Below are positions 43,968-56,900 of a DNA stretch of 64,000 nucleotides, one piece after another (position 1 is the stretch's first letter; each line of letters begins with the position of its first letter). Made by a program: the position numbers and the translations under genes. Location: positions 1 through 64,000 of the forward strand of contig JAULAV010008661.1 in the NCBI GenBank assembly GCA_030789695.1, read 5' to 3'. This stretch comes from Scilla litardierei. Lineage: Eukaryota; Streptophyta; Magnoliopsida; Asparagales; Asparagaceae. A model generated the notes under the pieces. It made no database searches and was not told the DNA's origin. It saw only the letters and a program-made list of their open reading frames with translations.

Positions 43968-46544
43968 TGTAATACCTTGTTTTCGTATATACGGTTACAA
44001 TGTACATATCTCTAGACATATTTGTACGTATGAAATTTTTGGGTATTTTTATAAATTCTCCATAATTTTATATTACCAAATTATTTTAAAATATTTTTTA
44101 AACATCTTTTGGATTAAATGGATGAGTATTTAGATGGTATACTTTGTATTTGGTGAGTAAGGGTATTTTAGCATAGTATTTCTATTTATTAGAAAATAGA
44201 AATCCGTAATTTTCCTAATGGAGACACCTAGCTTAAGAGATGTCATCACCTCTTTGATTTTCACCTAACTCTCTCCATTTGGCAAGCTAAGAGGGAATTA
44301 AGGGATGACTAGGATGAGGGGATGAATAAAAGAGAAGAAATTGGGAAAAATAAAAAGGAAAAGAAGAAGAAAAAATTCAAGTTCTCATCCCCTCTTCTAT
44401 CCCCCCTCTCCTCCCTTTGCACCTCCCACTCAACCACCATCTCCACCACCATCTCATTAATTCAATCCCCCTATTGACATCCACAATTGGAGCTTAAGGT
44501 ATGGAAGAAGAAAGCTTGAGGATTGATGGGGTCTTCAAGGAGAATAAGGGCCAAAGAAATTAAGGAGATATTTGAGGTAGGAGTTCTAACGTCCTAGTTA
44601 GGATGTAGTTTTAGGATTGTGGTTATAGAGTTTCATCACCTAGTTAATTTTAAGTTGGAATTTATGTAGAATTGTAGTTTAAGCCCCATGCTAATAAAGT
44701 GCCATGTTATGTTAAGTTTAGTATGCATGCTTATGATGCAATGTTTTATTTAGTGGAAGTATGCATAGTTTGCCAAAATATACCATGTAACATCCCAAAT
44801 TAGTGTAGACCACGTTGCCATTATGCTTCCTTTCTTAGCTTTAAAATCATTATCATTTCAAATTATTAGGATGGCAATGGTAGTATGACTAGTAGCTTTA
44901 TGTTAGTCTGTCAATATGCTATAATAGCTATGTTAATGATATGCTATAAAAATTTGAGTTTTGTCCTGTAGATTCAAAAATTTATATCTACTAACGTATA
45001 CCACCAAATGGGATGATTCAAAATGTTTTGAAAAGGTCATAAAGGAAGCAGTACCTAGTTTTGACTATAGGAATGTGTAAACAGACGACTTTACCATTGT
45101 GTCAGTTTTAGACAGATTCTGCTACATTTTGAGAAAAAATTCATAAATCTTAGATAATTTGGAAACAGAACGTAAGCATCTACAACTTTTATGTTCAGTA
45201 CTAAACCAGATTATGACATTAGATAGCTGTTTTAGACTAATATATCAGAGTCTAGATTCCAAAACAGAATTCTGTAGTTGTCACAAAAATATCATGCTAA
45301 AGTTTGTTAAAATTATGGTGCCAAGAATGGTGATATTCATGCTTATGGATGTAATGTTGTTATCCAAGTACAATGTCACACAAATGCCATGTTATGTTCC
45401 TTATTCTCATATTAGCATACTTTATGACAAGATGCTTCCATACCATGATGTGTTTCATATTAAGAATGATGGAGTTATATGTTAATTGGAAACATAAGAT
45501 GTTATAGTGTATGTGAAATTTGTCATGAAAAGAATGGTAGCTTAACAGAAATTAACACCACATAGACCAAAGTGCCCCATGGACCAGCGTGTCACGGAAA
45601 TGCCGTATGCCATCTCCTGAATCCATTGGGCCACCTCTTGAATCTATGTGTGGTATGATAGATGACATGGACGTACGTGCTACATAGACCAGCGTGCCAC
45701 AGAAATGTCAGGGCCCACCTCCTGAATTCATGGGAGCCACATCTAGAATCCATGAGTCACATTGTATGCACGCTGGCATAGATGGGATCCCTTAGGTATT
45801 GCATTTGTATTCATAACCATTCATATGCATCATGTGCATATCTATGATTGTCTGCCTTTACTTCACGCTTATTTAATTCTGTAGCTCTTACTTTTCAATA
45901 TCTGCATGTGATGTTGTTTACTTTCCCTGCATGTTAATTCAGTAGACCTTATTTACAGTACTTGTTCCTTATGCGTAAATAGTAGACTTGTTTACAGTAA
46001 AGTGACCAGACGCTAGTTAGGAAGAGCCGTTCTAAACTAGACCATGCCTAGCGATGTTAGGATTTCCTAATGGGTCACGTGTTGACGTTTCCAATTTACT
46101 TTTTCCACGTTTCAGAGCAGTACAACCAGATCAGGCCTGACTAGGAGTTAGCTTTCAGTTCGTGATAGAGATGGAATCCTCAGAGGGCAGCCTCTTCAGT
46201 TAGTTCTCAGGCTAGTTTAGGGAGTGATTTGTACTGGTGTGGACCTTTATGTCTTTTGCGGATTTTTCTGGGATTTCTTCTGTTTTTCACTTTTGTATTT
46301 GAGGATGAGATGATGTAAATAAAGAGGTACCTTTGTTTTAATAATAAAGAATGTTGGACTTGTATATGATTGTCTCTTATTTTTTGTGTTGGAGCATTAC
46401 TTGTAATTCCCAGTATGTGCGCAGTGACCTGCATTATTCTTCTTGTAGACTCTCTTTCTTCCCTTTCTTTTTAACACTCGCTACTGTGGGAATATTTGAG
46501 ACGAATTCGTACTTCTCGGGTATCATGGAAAGCGGGACGTTACA
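43968..46544 (+). repeat. LTR 1 of the tandem element (2577 bp)
   Basis: It starts TGTAATACCTTGTTTTCG and ends GGGACGTTACA. It is shorter than LTRs 2 and 3, mainly because about 60 bases between two ATGCTTATGGATGTAATGTT repeats (present twice near 49000-49075 and 52680-52765) have collapsed to one copy at 45340-45359. No coding region was accepted; open frames of 60-108 codons are not conserved between the three LTRs. Confidence 0.88.
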
Positions 46545-47585
46545 TTTGGTGTCCCATGCAGGTCACCGCACTAAGGCGTGCATAAGGTAGTGTGGGTAAT
46601 GCTCCATAGAGAATAGTCGTGTCTGAAGGTGGGTAGTGGGCTTAGAGACTAGACTTAGAAATTATTAGTATAGTGCCCTACCTATAGAAGGCTAAGAAAG
46701 AACCCGGTTCCAGGTGGATAGATTGTCACCTATGGTGACGTTCTACAGCATACACTGTTGTGTACATAGATGCAGGTGGTATGTATTCATGGGTTGGTAT
46801 AATTGGTTCTATATGTGTGCTATATGTTGCATATGTAAGGTATATTCTATAGATATTTCTTTATGGAAGTATGTGTAGTTTTAATATATAAGCATATGTA
46901 AGGATGTTTGTATGTATACATAGATAGAGTATATTGGTATGTGTGGATGTATCTATATGTGTGTTTGTTATGCATGTCTCTTGTTGTATGTGCATTTTTT
47001 ATGGCGATATATATAAATACATAAGAGTGATTCATATATCTAGCTGTATGAATGTATACTTGTATGTATGTATCTATGTATGTATGTTACTTATGTGACT
47101 TGGTGTTTGTGCTTGTACATATGTGTACATATGTCTATGCTATGAATGTAGTAGGTGCATGTATGGCTATTGTATGAGTGTGGTATAATTGAATGTATGA
47201 AGTGATATGAATGTAGGCATGTGAATGTATGTATGTGTTGTGGTTCCTTCATCGTGGTGTTTATGGACTTGTAAGTAATATTGCTTGTGTTCGATGGTTT
47301 GGTTTATTGCGTGTATATGTCATGTATACATATCTTTGTATAACTATATGGATTATTTGTATGAAAATGTGGTGTATGAATACTAAGGTGTATATATATC
47401 TTCTTGTGTGTTGTGTTTGTGCAGTGTATGTACGTATATGCGATACATATAGCTATGTGTGGTTTGAGTATATGTAATGTTGTTTGTATTTCGTGGGTGG
47501 GACGGCCCTTAGATTCATTTAGCCTTTGTTTAGACCCTTAACTTTAGAAAGTCCGAGTACGGACTTTGTTTTAAGGTGGGTAGAA
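46545..47585 (+). other. Internal region 1 of the tandem LTR element
   Basis: It begins TTTGGTGTCCCATGCAGGTC, the position of a primer-binding site, and ends in TTTTAAGGTGGGTAGAA, the position of a polypurine tract. In between is mostly TATG/TGTATG-rich low-complexity DNA (46800-47470). It has no retroviral domains. Confidence 0.75.
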
Positions 47586-50241
47586 TGTAATACCATGTTT
47601 TCGTATATGCGGGTATAATGTACTTATTTCTAGACGTATTTGTACGTTTGCAATTTTCGAGTATTTTTATAAGTTTTACATAATTTTCTAATGAACAAAT
47701 TATTTTTTAATAATTATTTTAAACATCATTTGGATTAAATGGATTAGTATTTAGATGGTATACTTGGTATTTGGTGAGTAAGAGTATTTTAGCGGAGTAT
47801 TTCTATTTATTAGAAAATAGAAATCCCTAAATTTCCTAATGGAGACACCTAGCCAAAGAGGTGTCATCACCTCTTTGATTGTCGCCTAACTCTCTCCATT
47901 TGGCAAGCTAAGAGGGAATTAAGGGATGACGAGAATGAGTGGATGAATAAAAGAGAAGAAATTGGGAAAAATTAAAAGAAGAAGAAGAAGAAGAAATTCA
48001 AGTTCTCATCCCTTCTTCTCTCTCCCCTCTCCTCCCATTGCACCTCCCACTCCACCTCCACCTCCACCTCCATCTCCATCTCCTTAATCAATCCCCATAT
48101 TTACATCCACCATTGGCGCTTAAGTTATGGAAGAAGAAAGCTTGAGGATTGATGGGGTCTTCAAGGAGAAGAAGGGCCAAAGAAATTAATGAGGAGATAT
48201 TTGATGTAGGAGTTCTAACGTCCTAGTTAGGATGTAGTTTTAGGATTGTGGTTATAGAGTTTCATCACCTAATTAATTTTAGGTTGGAATTTGATGTACA
48301 ATTGTAGTTTAAGCCCCTTGCCAGTAAAGTGCCATAATATGTTAAGTTTAGTATGCATGCTTATGATGTAATGTTTATTTAGTGGAAATATAGTTTGCCA
48401 AAATATACCATGTAACATTCCATGCTAGTGTAGACCATGTTGCCATTATGCTTCCTTTTTTAGCTTTAAAATCATTATCATGTCAAATTATTAGGATGGC
48501 AATGGTAGTAAGACTAGTAGCTTCATGTTAGTCAGTCAATATGCTATAATAGCTATGTTAATAATATACTGTAAAATTTTCAGTTCAAAAATTCATATCT
48601 GCTAGTGTAGATCTCCAAATGTGATGATTCAAAATGTTTTGGAAAGTTCATGAAGTTAACTACAAGTCTCTAGAAGAAAGCAGAGCCTAGTTTTGAATGT
48701 AGGAAGGTGTAAATAGACGACTTTACCATGGTGTCAGTTTTAAACAGATTCTGCTACGTTGTGGAAAAAAATTCATAACTCTCTCTACAGACCCCCCCAA
48801 TGACACAATCTTAGCTAATTTGGAAACAAAACTAAAGCATCTATAACTTTTATGTTCAGCACTAAACCAGATTATGGCCTTAGATGCCTGTTGTAGACTG
48901 ATATATAAGAGTCCAGATTTAAAACAGAATTCTGCAATTGTCATTAAATATCATGCTAAAGTTTGTGAAAATTATGGTGCTACGAATAGTGATATTCATG
49001 CTTATGGATGTAATGTTGTTATCCATGTAGTAAATTATGTTATGAGAATAGTTCATGCTTATGGATGTAATGTTATGCTTGTACTATGTCACACAAATGC
49101 CATGTTATGCTCCTTATTCTCATATTACCATACTGTATGACAAGATGCTTCCATAGCATGATGTGTTTCATATTAGGAATGATGGAGTAATATGTTAATT
49201 TGAACATAAAATGTTATAGTGTATGTGAAATTTGTCATGAAAAATGGTAGCTTAACAGAAATTAACAACACATAGACCAAAGTGCCACATGGACCAGTGT
49301 GCCACAGAAATGTCAGAGGCCACCTCCTGAATTCATGGGGACCACATAATTAATCTATGTGTGGTATGATAAACGACATAGACCTGCGTGCTAAATAGAC
49401 CAGCGTGCCACGAAAATACCGGGGCCACCTTTTGAATCCATTGGAGCCACCTCAAGAATCCATGAGTCACATTGTAGGCACATTGGCATAGATGAGATCC
49501 CTTATGTGTTGCATTTGTATTCATAACCATTCATATGCATCATGTGCATATCTGTGATTGTTTGCCTTTACTTCACGCTTATTTAATTCTGTAGCTCTTA
49601 CTTTTCAATCTCTGTATATGACGTTGTTTTTCTTTTCCTGCATGTTATTTCAATAGGCCTTATTTACAGTACTTGTTCCTTATGCGAAAATAGTAGACCT
49701 GTTTACAGTTAAGTGACCATGCCATAGTTAGGAAGAACAGTTCTAAAACTAGCGATGTTAGGATTTCCTAATGGGTCATGTGTTGACGTGTCCCATTTTT
49801 ACAGATTTCAAAGCAGTACACCCAGATCAAGCCTGACTCAGGAGTTAGCTTTCAGTTCGTGGTATAGATGGAAACCTCAGAGGGCAGCCTCTTCGGTTGG
49901 TTCTTAGGGTAGTCTAGGGAGTGAGTTATACTGGTGTGGACCTTTATGTCGTTTGGAGATTTTTCTGGGATTTCTTCTGTTTTTCACTTTTGTATTTGAG
50001 GAATAGATGATGTAAATAAATAGGTACCTTTGTTTTAATAATAAAGAATATTGGACTTGTATATGATTGTCTCATAATTTCTGTGTTGAAGCATTACTTG
50101 TACTTCCCAGCATGTGCACAGTGACATGCATAATTCTTCTTGTGGACTCTCTTCCTTCTCTTTCTTTTTAAAACTCGATGGTTTATAAATAATTGGGACG
50201 GATTCGTACTTCCCAGGTATCCTGGGGAGCAGGGCGTCACA
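47586..50241 (+). repeat. LTR 2 of the tandem element (2656 bp)
   Basis: It starts TGTAATACCATGTTTTCG and ends GGGCGTCACA. It aligns throughout with LTR 1 and LTR 3, with frequent substitutions and small indels, so the copies are not recent. Confidence 0.88.
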
Positions 50242-51273
50242 TTTGGCAGCCCATGCAGGTCACCACAATACGGCGTGCGTAAGGTAGTGTGGGTAATGCT
50301 ACATAGAGAAAAGTCATGTCTTAGGGTGAGTAGTGGCCTTAGAGTCTAAACTGAGACATTATTAGTAAAGAGCCCTACTTATTGAAGGCTAAGCAAGAAC
50401 CTGGTTCCGGGTGGATAGATTGTCACTTATGTGTGACGTTCTACGGCATACACTGCTGTGTACATAGGTGCAGTTGGTATGTATTCATGGGTTGGTATAA
50501 TTGGTTCTATATCTGTGCTATATGTTGCATATGTAAGGTATATGCCATAGATATTTCTTTATGGACGTATGTGTAGTTTTACTATATAAGCATATGTAAG
50601 GATGTTTGTATGTATACATAGATAGAGATATTGGTATGTATGGATCATGTGTGTGTTCGTTATGTGTGTCTCTTGTTGTATATGCATTTGTTATGACGAT
50701 ATATAAAAAACATATGAGTGATACATATATCTAGCTGTAAGAATGTATACTTGTATGTATGTATCTATGTTTGTATGTTACTTACGTACTTGTTGGTTGT
50801 GCTTGTACATATGTATACATATGTCTATGATATGAATGCAGTAGGTGCATGTACGGCTATTGTATAAGTGTGGTATAATTGAATGTATGAAGTGATATGA
50901 ATGTAGGCATTGGTATATATGTATGTATTATGGTTCCTTCATCGTGGTGTATATGGACTTGTAAGTAATATTGCTTGTGTTTGAAGTGTTGGTGTATTGC
51001 GTGTATATGTCATGTATACATATGTTTGTATAACTATGTGGAGTAATTGTATGAAAATGTGGTGTATAAATATTATGGTGTATATATATCTGCTTGAGTG
51101 TTGTGTATATGCAGTGTATATATGTATATGCGATACATATAGCTATGTGTGGTAGGAGTATACATAGTGTTGTTTTTATTTCGTGGGTGGGACGATCCTT
51201 CGATCCAAGCCTTTGGTTAGACCCTTAAATTTAGAAAGTCCGAAGATGGGCTTTGTTTTTAAGGTGGGTAGAA
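50242..51273 (+). other. Internal region 2 of the tandem LTR element
   Basis: It begins TTTGGCAGCCCATGCAGGTC and ends TAAGGTGGGTAGAA. It is collinear with internal region 1, including the TGTATG-rich part (50560-51160). No coding capacity. Confidence 0.75.
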
Positions 51274-53932
51274 TGTAACACCTTGTTTTCGTATACACAG
51301 ATATAATGTACGTATTTCTAGACGTAGTTAAAAGTATGAATTTTCTGGGTATTTTTATAAAATTTCCGTAATTTTCTAATGACCAAATTAATTTTAAATA
51401 ATTTTTTAAATATCATTTGGATAAAATGGATGAGTATTTGGATGGTACACTTGGTATTTGGTGAGTAAGGGTATTTTAGTATAGTATTTCTATTTAGTAG
51501 AAAATATAAATCCTTAAATTTCCTAAAGGAGAACCCTAGCCTAAAAGGTGTCATCACCTATTTGATTTTCACCTAACTCTCTCCATTTGGCAAGCTAAGA
51601 GGGAATTAAGGGATGACAAGGATGAGGGGATGAATAAAAGAAAAGATATTGGGAAAAAGAAAACAAAAAAGAAGTAGAAAAAATTCAAGTTCTCATCCCC
51701 TCTTCTAACTCACCTCTCCTCCCTTTGCACCTCCCACTCCACCACCATCTCCTTAATTCAATCCCTCTATTGACATCCACCATTGAAGATTAAGGTATGG
51801 AAGAAGAAAGCTTGAGGATTGATGGGGACTTCAAGGAGAAGAAGGGCCAAAGAAATTAAGAAGGAGATATTTGAGTTAGGAATTCTAACATCTTAGTTAG
51901 GATGTAGTTTTAGGATTGTGGTTATAGAGTTTCATCACCTATTTAATTTTAGTTGGAATTTGATGTAGAATTGTAGTTTAAGCCACATGCTAGTAAAGTG
52001 TCATGTTATGTTAAGTTTAGTATGCATGCTTATGATGTAATGTTTTATTTAGTGGAAGTATGCATAGTTTGCCAAAATATACCATGTAACATCCCATGTT
52101 AGTGTAGACTATGTTGCCATTATGCTTCCTTTGTTAACTTTAAAATCATTATCATGCAAATTATTAGGATGGCACTGGTAGTATGACTAGTAGCTTCATG
52201 TTAGTCAGTCAATATGCTATAATAGCTATGTTAATGATATGCTGTAAAATTTTCAGTTCTGTCATGTAGATTCAAAAATTCATATCTACTGGTGTACACC
52301 TTCAAATGGGATGATTCAAGATGTTTTGAAAAGATCACGAAGTTAACTTCAATTTTTAGAAGAAAGTAGAGCCTAGTTTTGAATGTAGAAGGTGTAAATA
52401 GACGAATTTACCATGGCGTCAGTTTTAAACAGATTCTGCCACATTGTGGAAAACATTTCATAACTCTCTCTACAGACCCGGAAATGACACAATTTTATAT
52501 AATTTGGAAACAGTACTTAAGCATTTACAACTTTTATGTTCAGCACTAAACCAGATTATGGCCTTAGATAGCTGTTTTAGATTGATATATCAGAGTCCAG
52601 ATTTAAAACAGAATTCTGTAGTTGTCATATAAATATCAGGCTAAAGTTTGTGAAAATTATGGTGCTAAGAATGGTGATATGCATGCTTAGGGATGTAATG
52701 TTGTTATCCATGTAGTAAATTATGTTACGAGAATAGTTCAAGCTTATGGATGTAATGTTATGCTTGTAGTATGTCATACAAATGCCATGTTATGCTCCAT
52801 ATTCTCATATTAGCATACTTTATGGCAAGATGCTCCCATACCATGATGTGTTTCATATTAAGAATGATGGAGTTATATGTTAATTGGAAACATAAGATGT
52901 TTTAGTGTAAGTGAAATTTGTCATGGAAAGAATGGTAGCTTAACAGAAATTAACACCACATAGACCAAAGTGCCACATGGACCAGCATGCCACGAAAATG
53001 CTGGACGCCACCTCCTGAATCCATTGGACCACCTCTTGAATCTGTGGGGTATGATAGACAACATGGACATACGTGCTACATAGACCAGCGTGCCACAAAA
53101 ATGTCGGGGCCACCTCCTGAATTCATGGGAGCCACCTATAGAATCCATGAGTCACATTGTAGGCACGCTGGCATAGATGGGATCCCAGCATTTGATTCAT
53201 AACCATTCATATGCATCATGTGCATATCTATGATTGGCTGCCTTTACTTCGCACTTATTTAATTCTGTAGCTCTTACTTTTCAATATCTGCATGTGATGT
53301 TGTTTACTTTCCCTGCATGTTAATTCATTAGACCTTATTTACAGTACTTGTTCCTTATGCGTAAATAGTAGACCTGTTTACAGTTAAGTGACCAGACCAT
53401 AGTTAGGTATAACAGTTCTAAAACTAAACCTTACCTAGCAATGTTAGGAGTTTCTACTGGGTCACGCATTGACGTTTCCCATTTACTTTTTTCAGGTTTC
53501 AGAGCAGTACAGCCAGATCAGGCCTGACTCAGGAGTTAGCTTTCAGTTCGTGGTAGAGATGGAATCCTTAGAGGGCAGCCTCTTCAGTTAGTTCTAAGGG
53601 TAGTCTAAGGAGTGAGTTGTACGGGTGTGGACCTTTAAGTCTTTTGGGGATTTTTCTGTGATTTCTTCTATTTTTCACTTTTGTATTGGAGGATGAGATG
53701 ATGTAAATAAAGAGGTACCTTTGTTTTAATAATAAAGAATGTTGGACTTGTATATGATTGTCTCTTATTTTCTGTGTTGGAGCATTACATGTACTTCCCA
53801 GCATGTGTGCAGTGACCTGTATTATTCTTCTGGTAGACTCTCTTCCTTCTCTTTCTTTTTAACACTCGCTGCTCTAGGAATACTTGGGACGGATTCGTAT
53901 TTCGTGGGTATCTTGGGAAGCGGGGCATTACA
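51274..53932 (+). repeat. LTR 3 of the tandem element (2659 bp)
   Basis: It starts TGTAACACCTTGTTTTCG and ends GGGGCATTACA, after which satellite resumes with AATATCCTAAGTTTATATTC. It is the right-hand terminus of the tandem. Confidence 0.88.
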
Positions 53933-56900
53933 AATATCCTAAGTTTATATTCTCTTATTTTTAGTAGAAGATTGTGACCTCCCGATTTCAACGGATATTT
54001 TCGCATATTTTTCTTAGTTAGAGACTATTTTTCTACATTTTCTGGAAGATATGTATCTGTTAATGAAATGATACGACTTTTGGGCCTAATTTTGTCTTCT
54101 CTTTTTTAATTTAAAGATGGCGAACTCCCTGTTCCAATGGATATTTGTGCAGATTTTTTGAGGTCCGGTCTGTTTTCTATATTTTTTGAATAATATGAAT
54201 CTTTATATTAAATGATATAATTTTTATAACCTAATTTTGTCAGCTCTTAATTTTTTTAGTTGAAGATATCGATCTCCCGGTTCTAAGGGACATTTTTTGC
54301 GGATTTTTCCGAGTTCGAGGCTATTTTTGTACATTTTCGAGAATTTATGGATCATTTTATTAAATGATAGAATTTTTTGGCCTAATTTTGTCTTCTTTTA
54401 TTTTTCAATTGAAGATATCGATCTCCCGTTTCTAACGACATTTTGCGTATTATTCTGAGACTATTTTCTAAATTTTCTGGAAGATATGGATCTTTTATTA
54501 AATGATATGATTTTTGGCCTAATTTTTTCTTCTCTTATTTTTCAGTTGAAGATGGCGATCTTCCTGTTCCAATGGATATTTTTGCAGATTTTTATAAGTC
54601 CAATGTTATTTTCTACATTTTGATAGCATATGTTTGTCTTCTTTTATTTTTTTCAGTTGAAGATGGCGATCTCCCGGTTCCAATGGACATTTTTGCGAAT
54701 TTTTCTTAGTTTGAGTCGGTGTTCCTACATTTTCTGAAAGATATGGATCTTTTTATGAAATAATATGATTTTGGCCTAATTTTGTCTTTTCTATTTTTTA
54801 GATAAAGATGACGATCTCCTGGTTCCAACGAATATTTTTGCAGATTTTTTTGAGATCATGGATATTTTCTATATTTTCTGTAAGATATGAACCTTTATAT
54901 TAAATGATATGATTTTATAGCCTAATTTTGTCTTCTCTTATTTTTTTAGTTGAAGATGGCTATCTCCTGGGCCCAACGAACATTATTGTGGAAATTTTTG
55001 GCTCGGTGCTATTTTCTACATTTTATGGAAGATATCAAACTTTTTGTTAAATGATATGATTTTTATAGCCTACACTTGTCTTCTCTAATTTTTTTCAGTT
55101 CAAGATGTTGATCATTGGTTCCAACGGATTGTTTTGCGGATTTTTCTGCGCTTTAGGCTATTTTGTACATGTTTTGAAAGATATGGATCTTTATATTAAA
55201 TGATATGATTTTTATGGTCTAATTTTGTCTTCTCTTATTTTTCAGTTGATAATGGCGATCTCCCGGTTCCAAAGAACATTTTTGCGTATTATCTGACCTC
55301 GGGCCTATTTCATAAATTTTCTTGAATATTTGTATCTTTTTATTAAACGATATGATTTTTGGCCTAAGTTTTTCTTCTCTTATTTTTCAATTAAAGATTG
55401 CAATCTCCTTGTTCCAACAGACATTTTTGCAGATTTTTTTGAGCTCGGTGCTATTTTCTATATTTTATGAAAGATAAGGATCTTTTTAGTAAATGATATG
55501 ATTTTTATAGCCTAGTTGAAAATATCGATCTACTCGTTCCAGCAGACATTTTTGCGGATTTTTCTTAGCTTGGGACTATTTTCTTCCTTTTCTGGAAGAT
55601 ATGGATATTTCAATTAAATGATATGATTTTTTGGCCCAATTTTGTCTTCTCTTTTTTAGTTCAAAATGGTGATCTCCCAGTTCCAATTTACATTTGTACG
55701 GATTTTTTTTCTGCTCTGTGCTATTTTCTACATTGTCTATAAGATATGGATCTTTATATTAAACGATATGATTTTCAAAGCATAAATTTGTCTTCTCTTA
55801 TTTTTAGCTAAAGATGGCAATCTCACAGTTCCAACAGCCATTTTTGCGGATTTTTCTGAGCTCGGGGCTATTTTTCTAAATTTTCGGAAAGTTATGGATC
55901 TTTTTATTAAATGATATGATTTTTGGCTTATTTTTCAAATTTTTGCCTTAGTTCTCACAGTTCCAAATTTTTTCTTCTCTTATTTTTCAGCAGCTGAAGA
56001 TGGCAATCTCCCGATTTCAATGGACATTTTTTCGGATTATTCTGACCTCTGGGCTATTTTCTTATTTTTCAGGAAGATATGGATCTTTTTATTAAATAAT
56101 TTGATTTTTGGCCTAATTTTGCCTTCTCTTATTTTTAAGTTAAAGATGACGATCTCCCAGTTCCAATAGATATTTTTTGCGGATTTTTCTGAGCTAGGTG
56201 CTATCTTTTACATTTTATGGAAGATATATACATCTTTTATTAAATGAGATGATTTTTATTGCATACATTTTTATTCTCTTATTTTTCAGGTGAAGATGGT
56301 GATCTACTGGTTCCAATAGACATTTTTGCAGACTTTTCTTTGCTGGGACTATTTTTTTACCTTTTATGTAAGATATGTATTTTTTTATTAAATGATATCA
56401 TTTTTGGCCTAATGCTGTCTTCTCTTTTTTCAGTTGAAGATGTCGATCTCCCGGTTCCAACGGACATTTTTACGGATTTTTCACAGCTCCCGGCTATTTT
56501 CTATATTTTATGAAAGATATGAATCTTTTATTAAAGGATAGGATTTTTGGCCTAATTTTGTCTCCTCTTATTTTTCAGTTGAATATGACGATCTTCGGGT
56601 TCCAATGGATATGTTTGTAGATTTTTCTACGCTTCAAACTATTTTCTACATTTATGAAACATATGGCTCTTTTTATTAAATGATATGATTTTTATAGGAT
56701 AAGTTTGTCTTGTCTTATTTTTCAGTTGAAGATGGCGATCTCCCGGATCCAACGGACATTTTTGCGGATTTTTCTGAGCTGGTGGCTATTTTCTATATTT
56801 TATGTAAGATATGGATCTTTTTAACAATTGATATGCTTTTTATAGCCTAAGTTTGTCTTCTTTTACTTTTGAGTTGAAGTTGGCTATCTCCTATTTCTAA

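Larger units (their letters stand above)
43968..53932 (+). mobile_element. Tandem non-autonomous LTR retrotransposon: LTR-internal-LTR-internal-LTR
   Basis: Three copies of a long LTR (2577, 2656 and 2659 bp) alternate with two copies of a short internal region (1041 and 1032 bp). All LTRs start TGTAAtACC or TGTAAcACC and end in TTACA or TCACA. Each internal region starts TTTGG(TG/CA)(T/G)CCCATGCAGG and ends TAAGGTGGGTAGAA, a polypurine-like tract next to the following LTR. TGTAAC.CC...TTACA ends followed by TTTGG fit plant Tekay/Del-type chromoviruses. No gag or pol remains, so transposition would need proteins in trans. Flanks TATAG and AATAT could be a decayed 5-bp target duplication within one satellite monomer. 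An unequal exchange between LTRs explains the tandem form. Confidence 0.85.

Noticed and set aside
44390..44480. C/T-rich stretch in LTR 1 as a gene promoter with a pyrimidine patch
   Set aside because: It is repeated in LTRs 2 and 3 at the same position with no gene downstream. It may belong to the LTR promoter, but no TATA box or start could be fixed.
46847..47477. Open frames in the TATG-rich internal region of the tandem LTR element
   Set aside because: They are low-complexity sequence rich in Tyr, Val, Cys and Met from TGTATG repeats, and are not conserved in the second internal copy.
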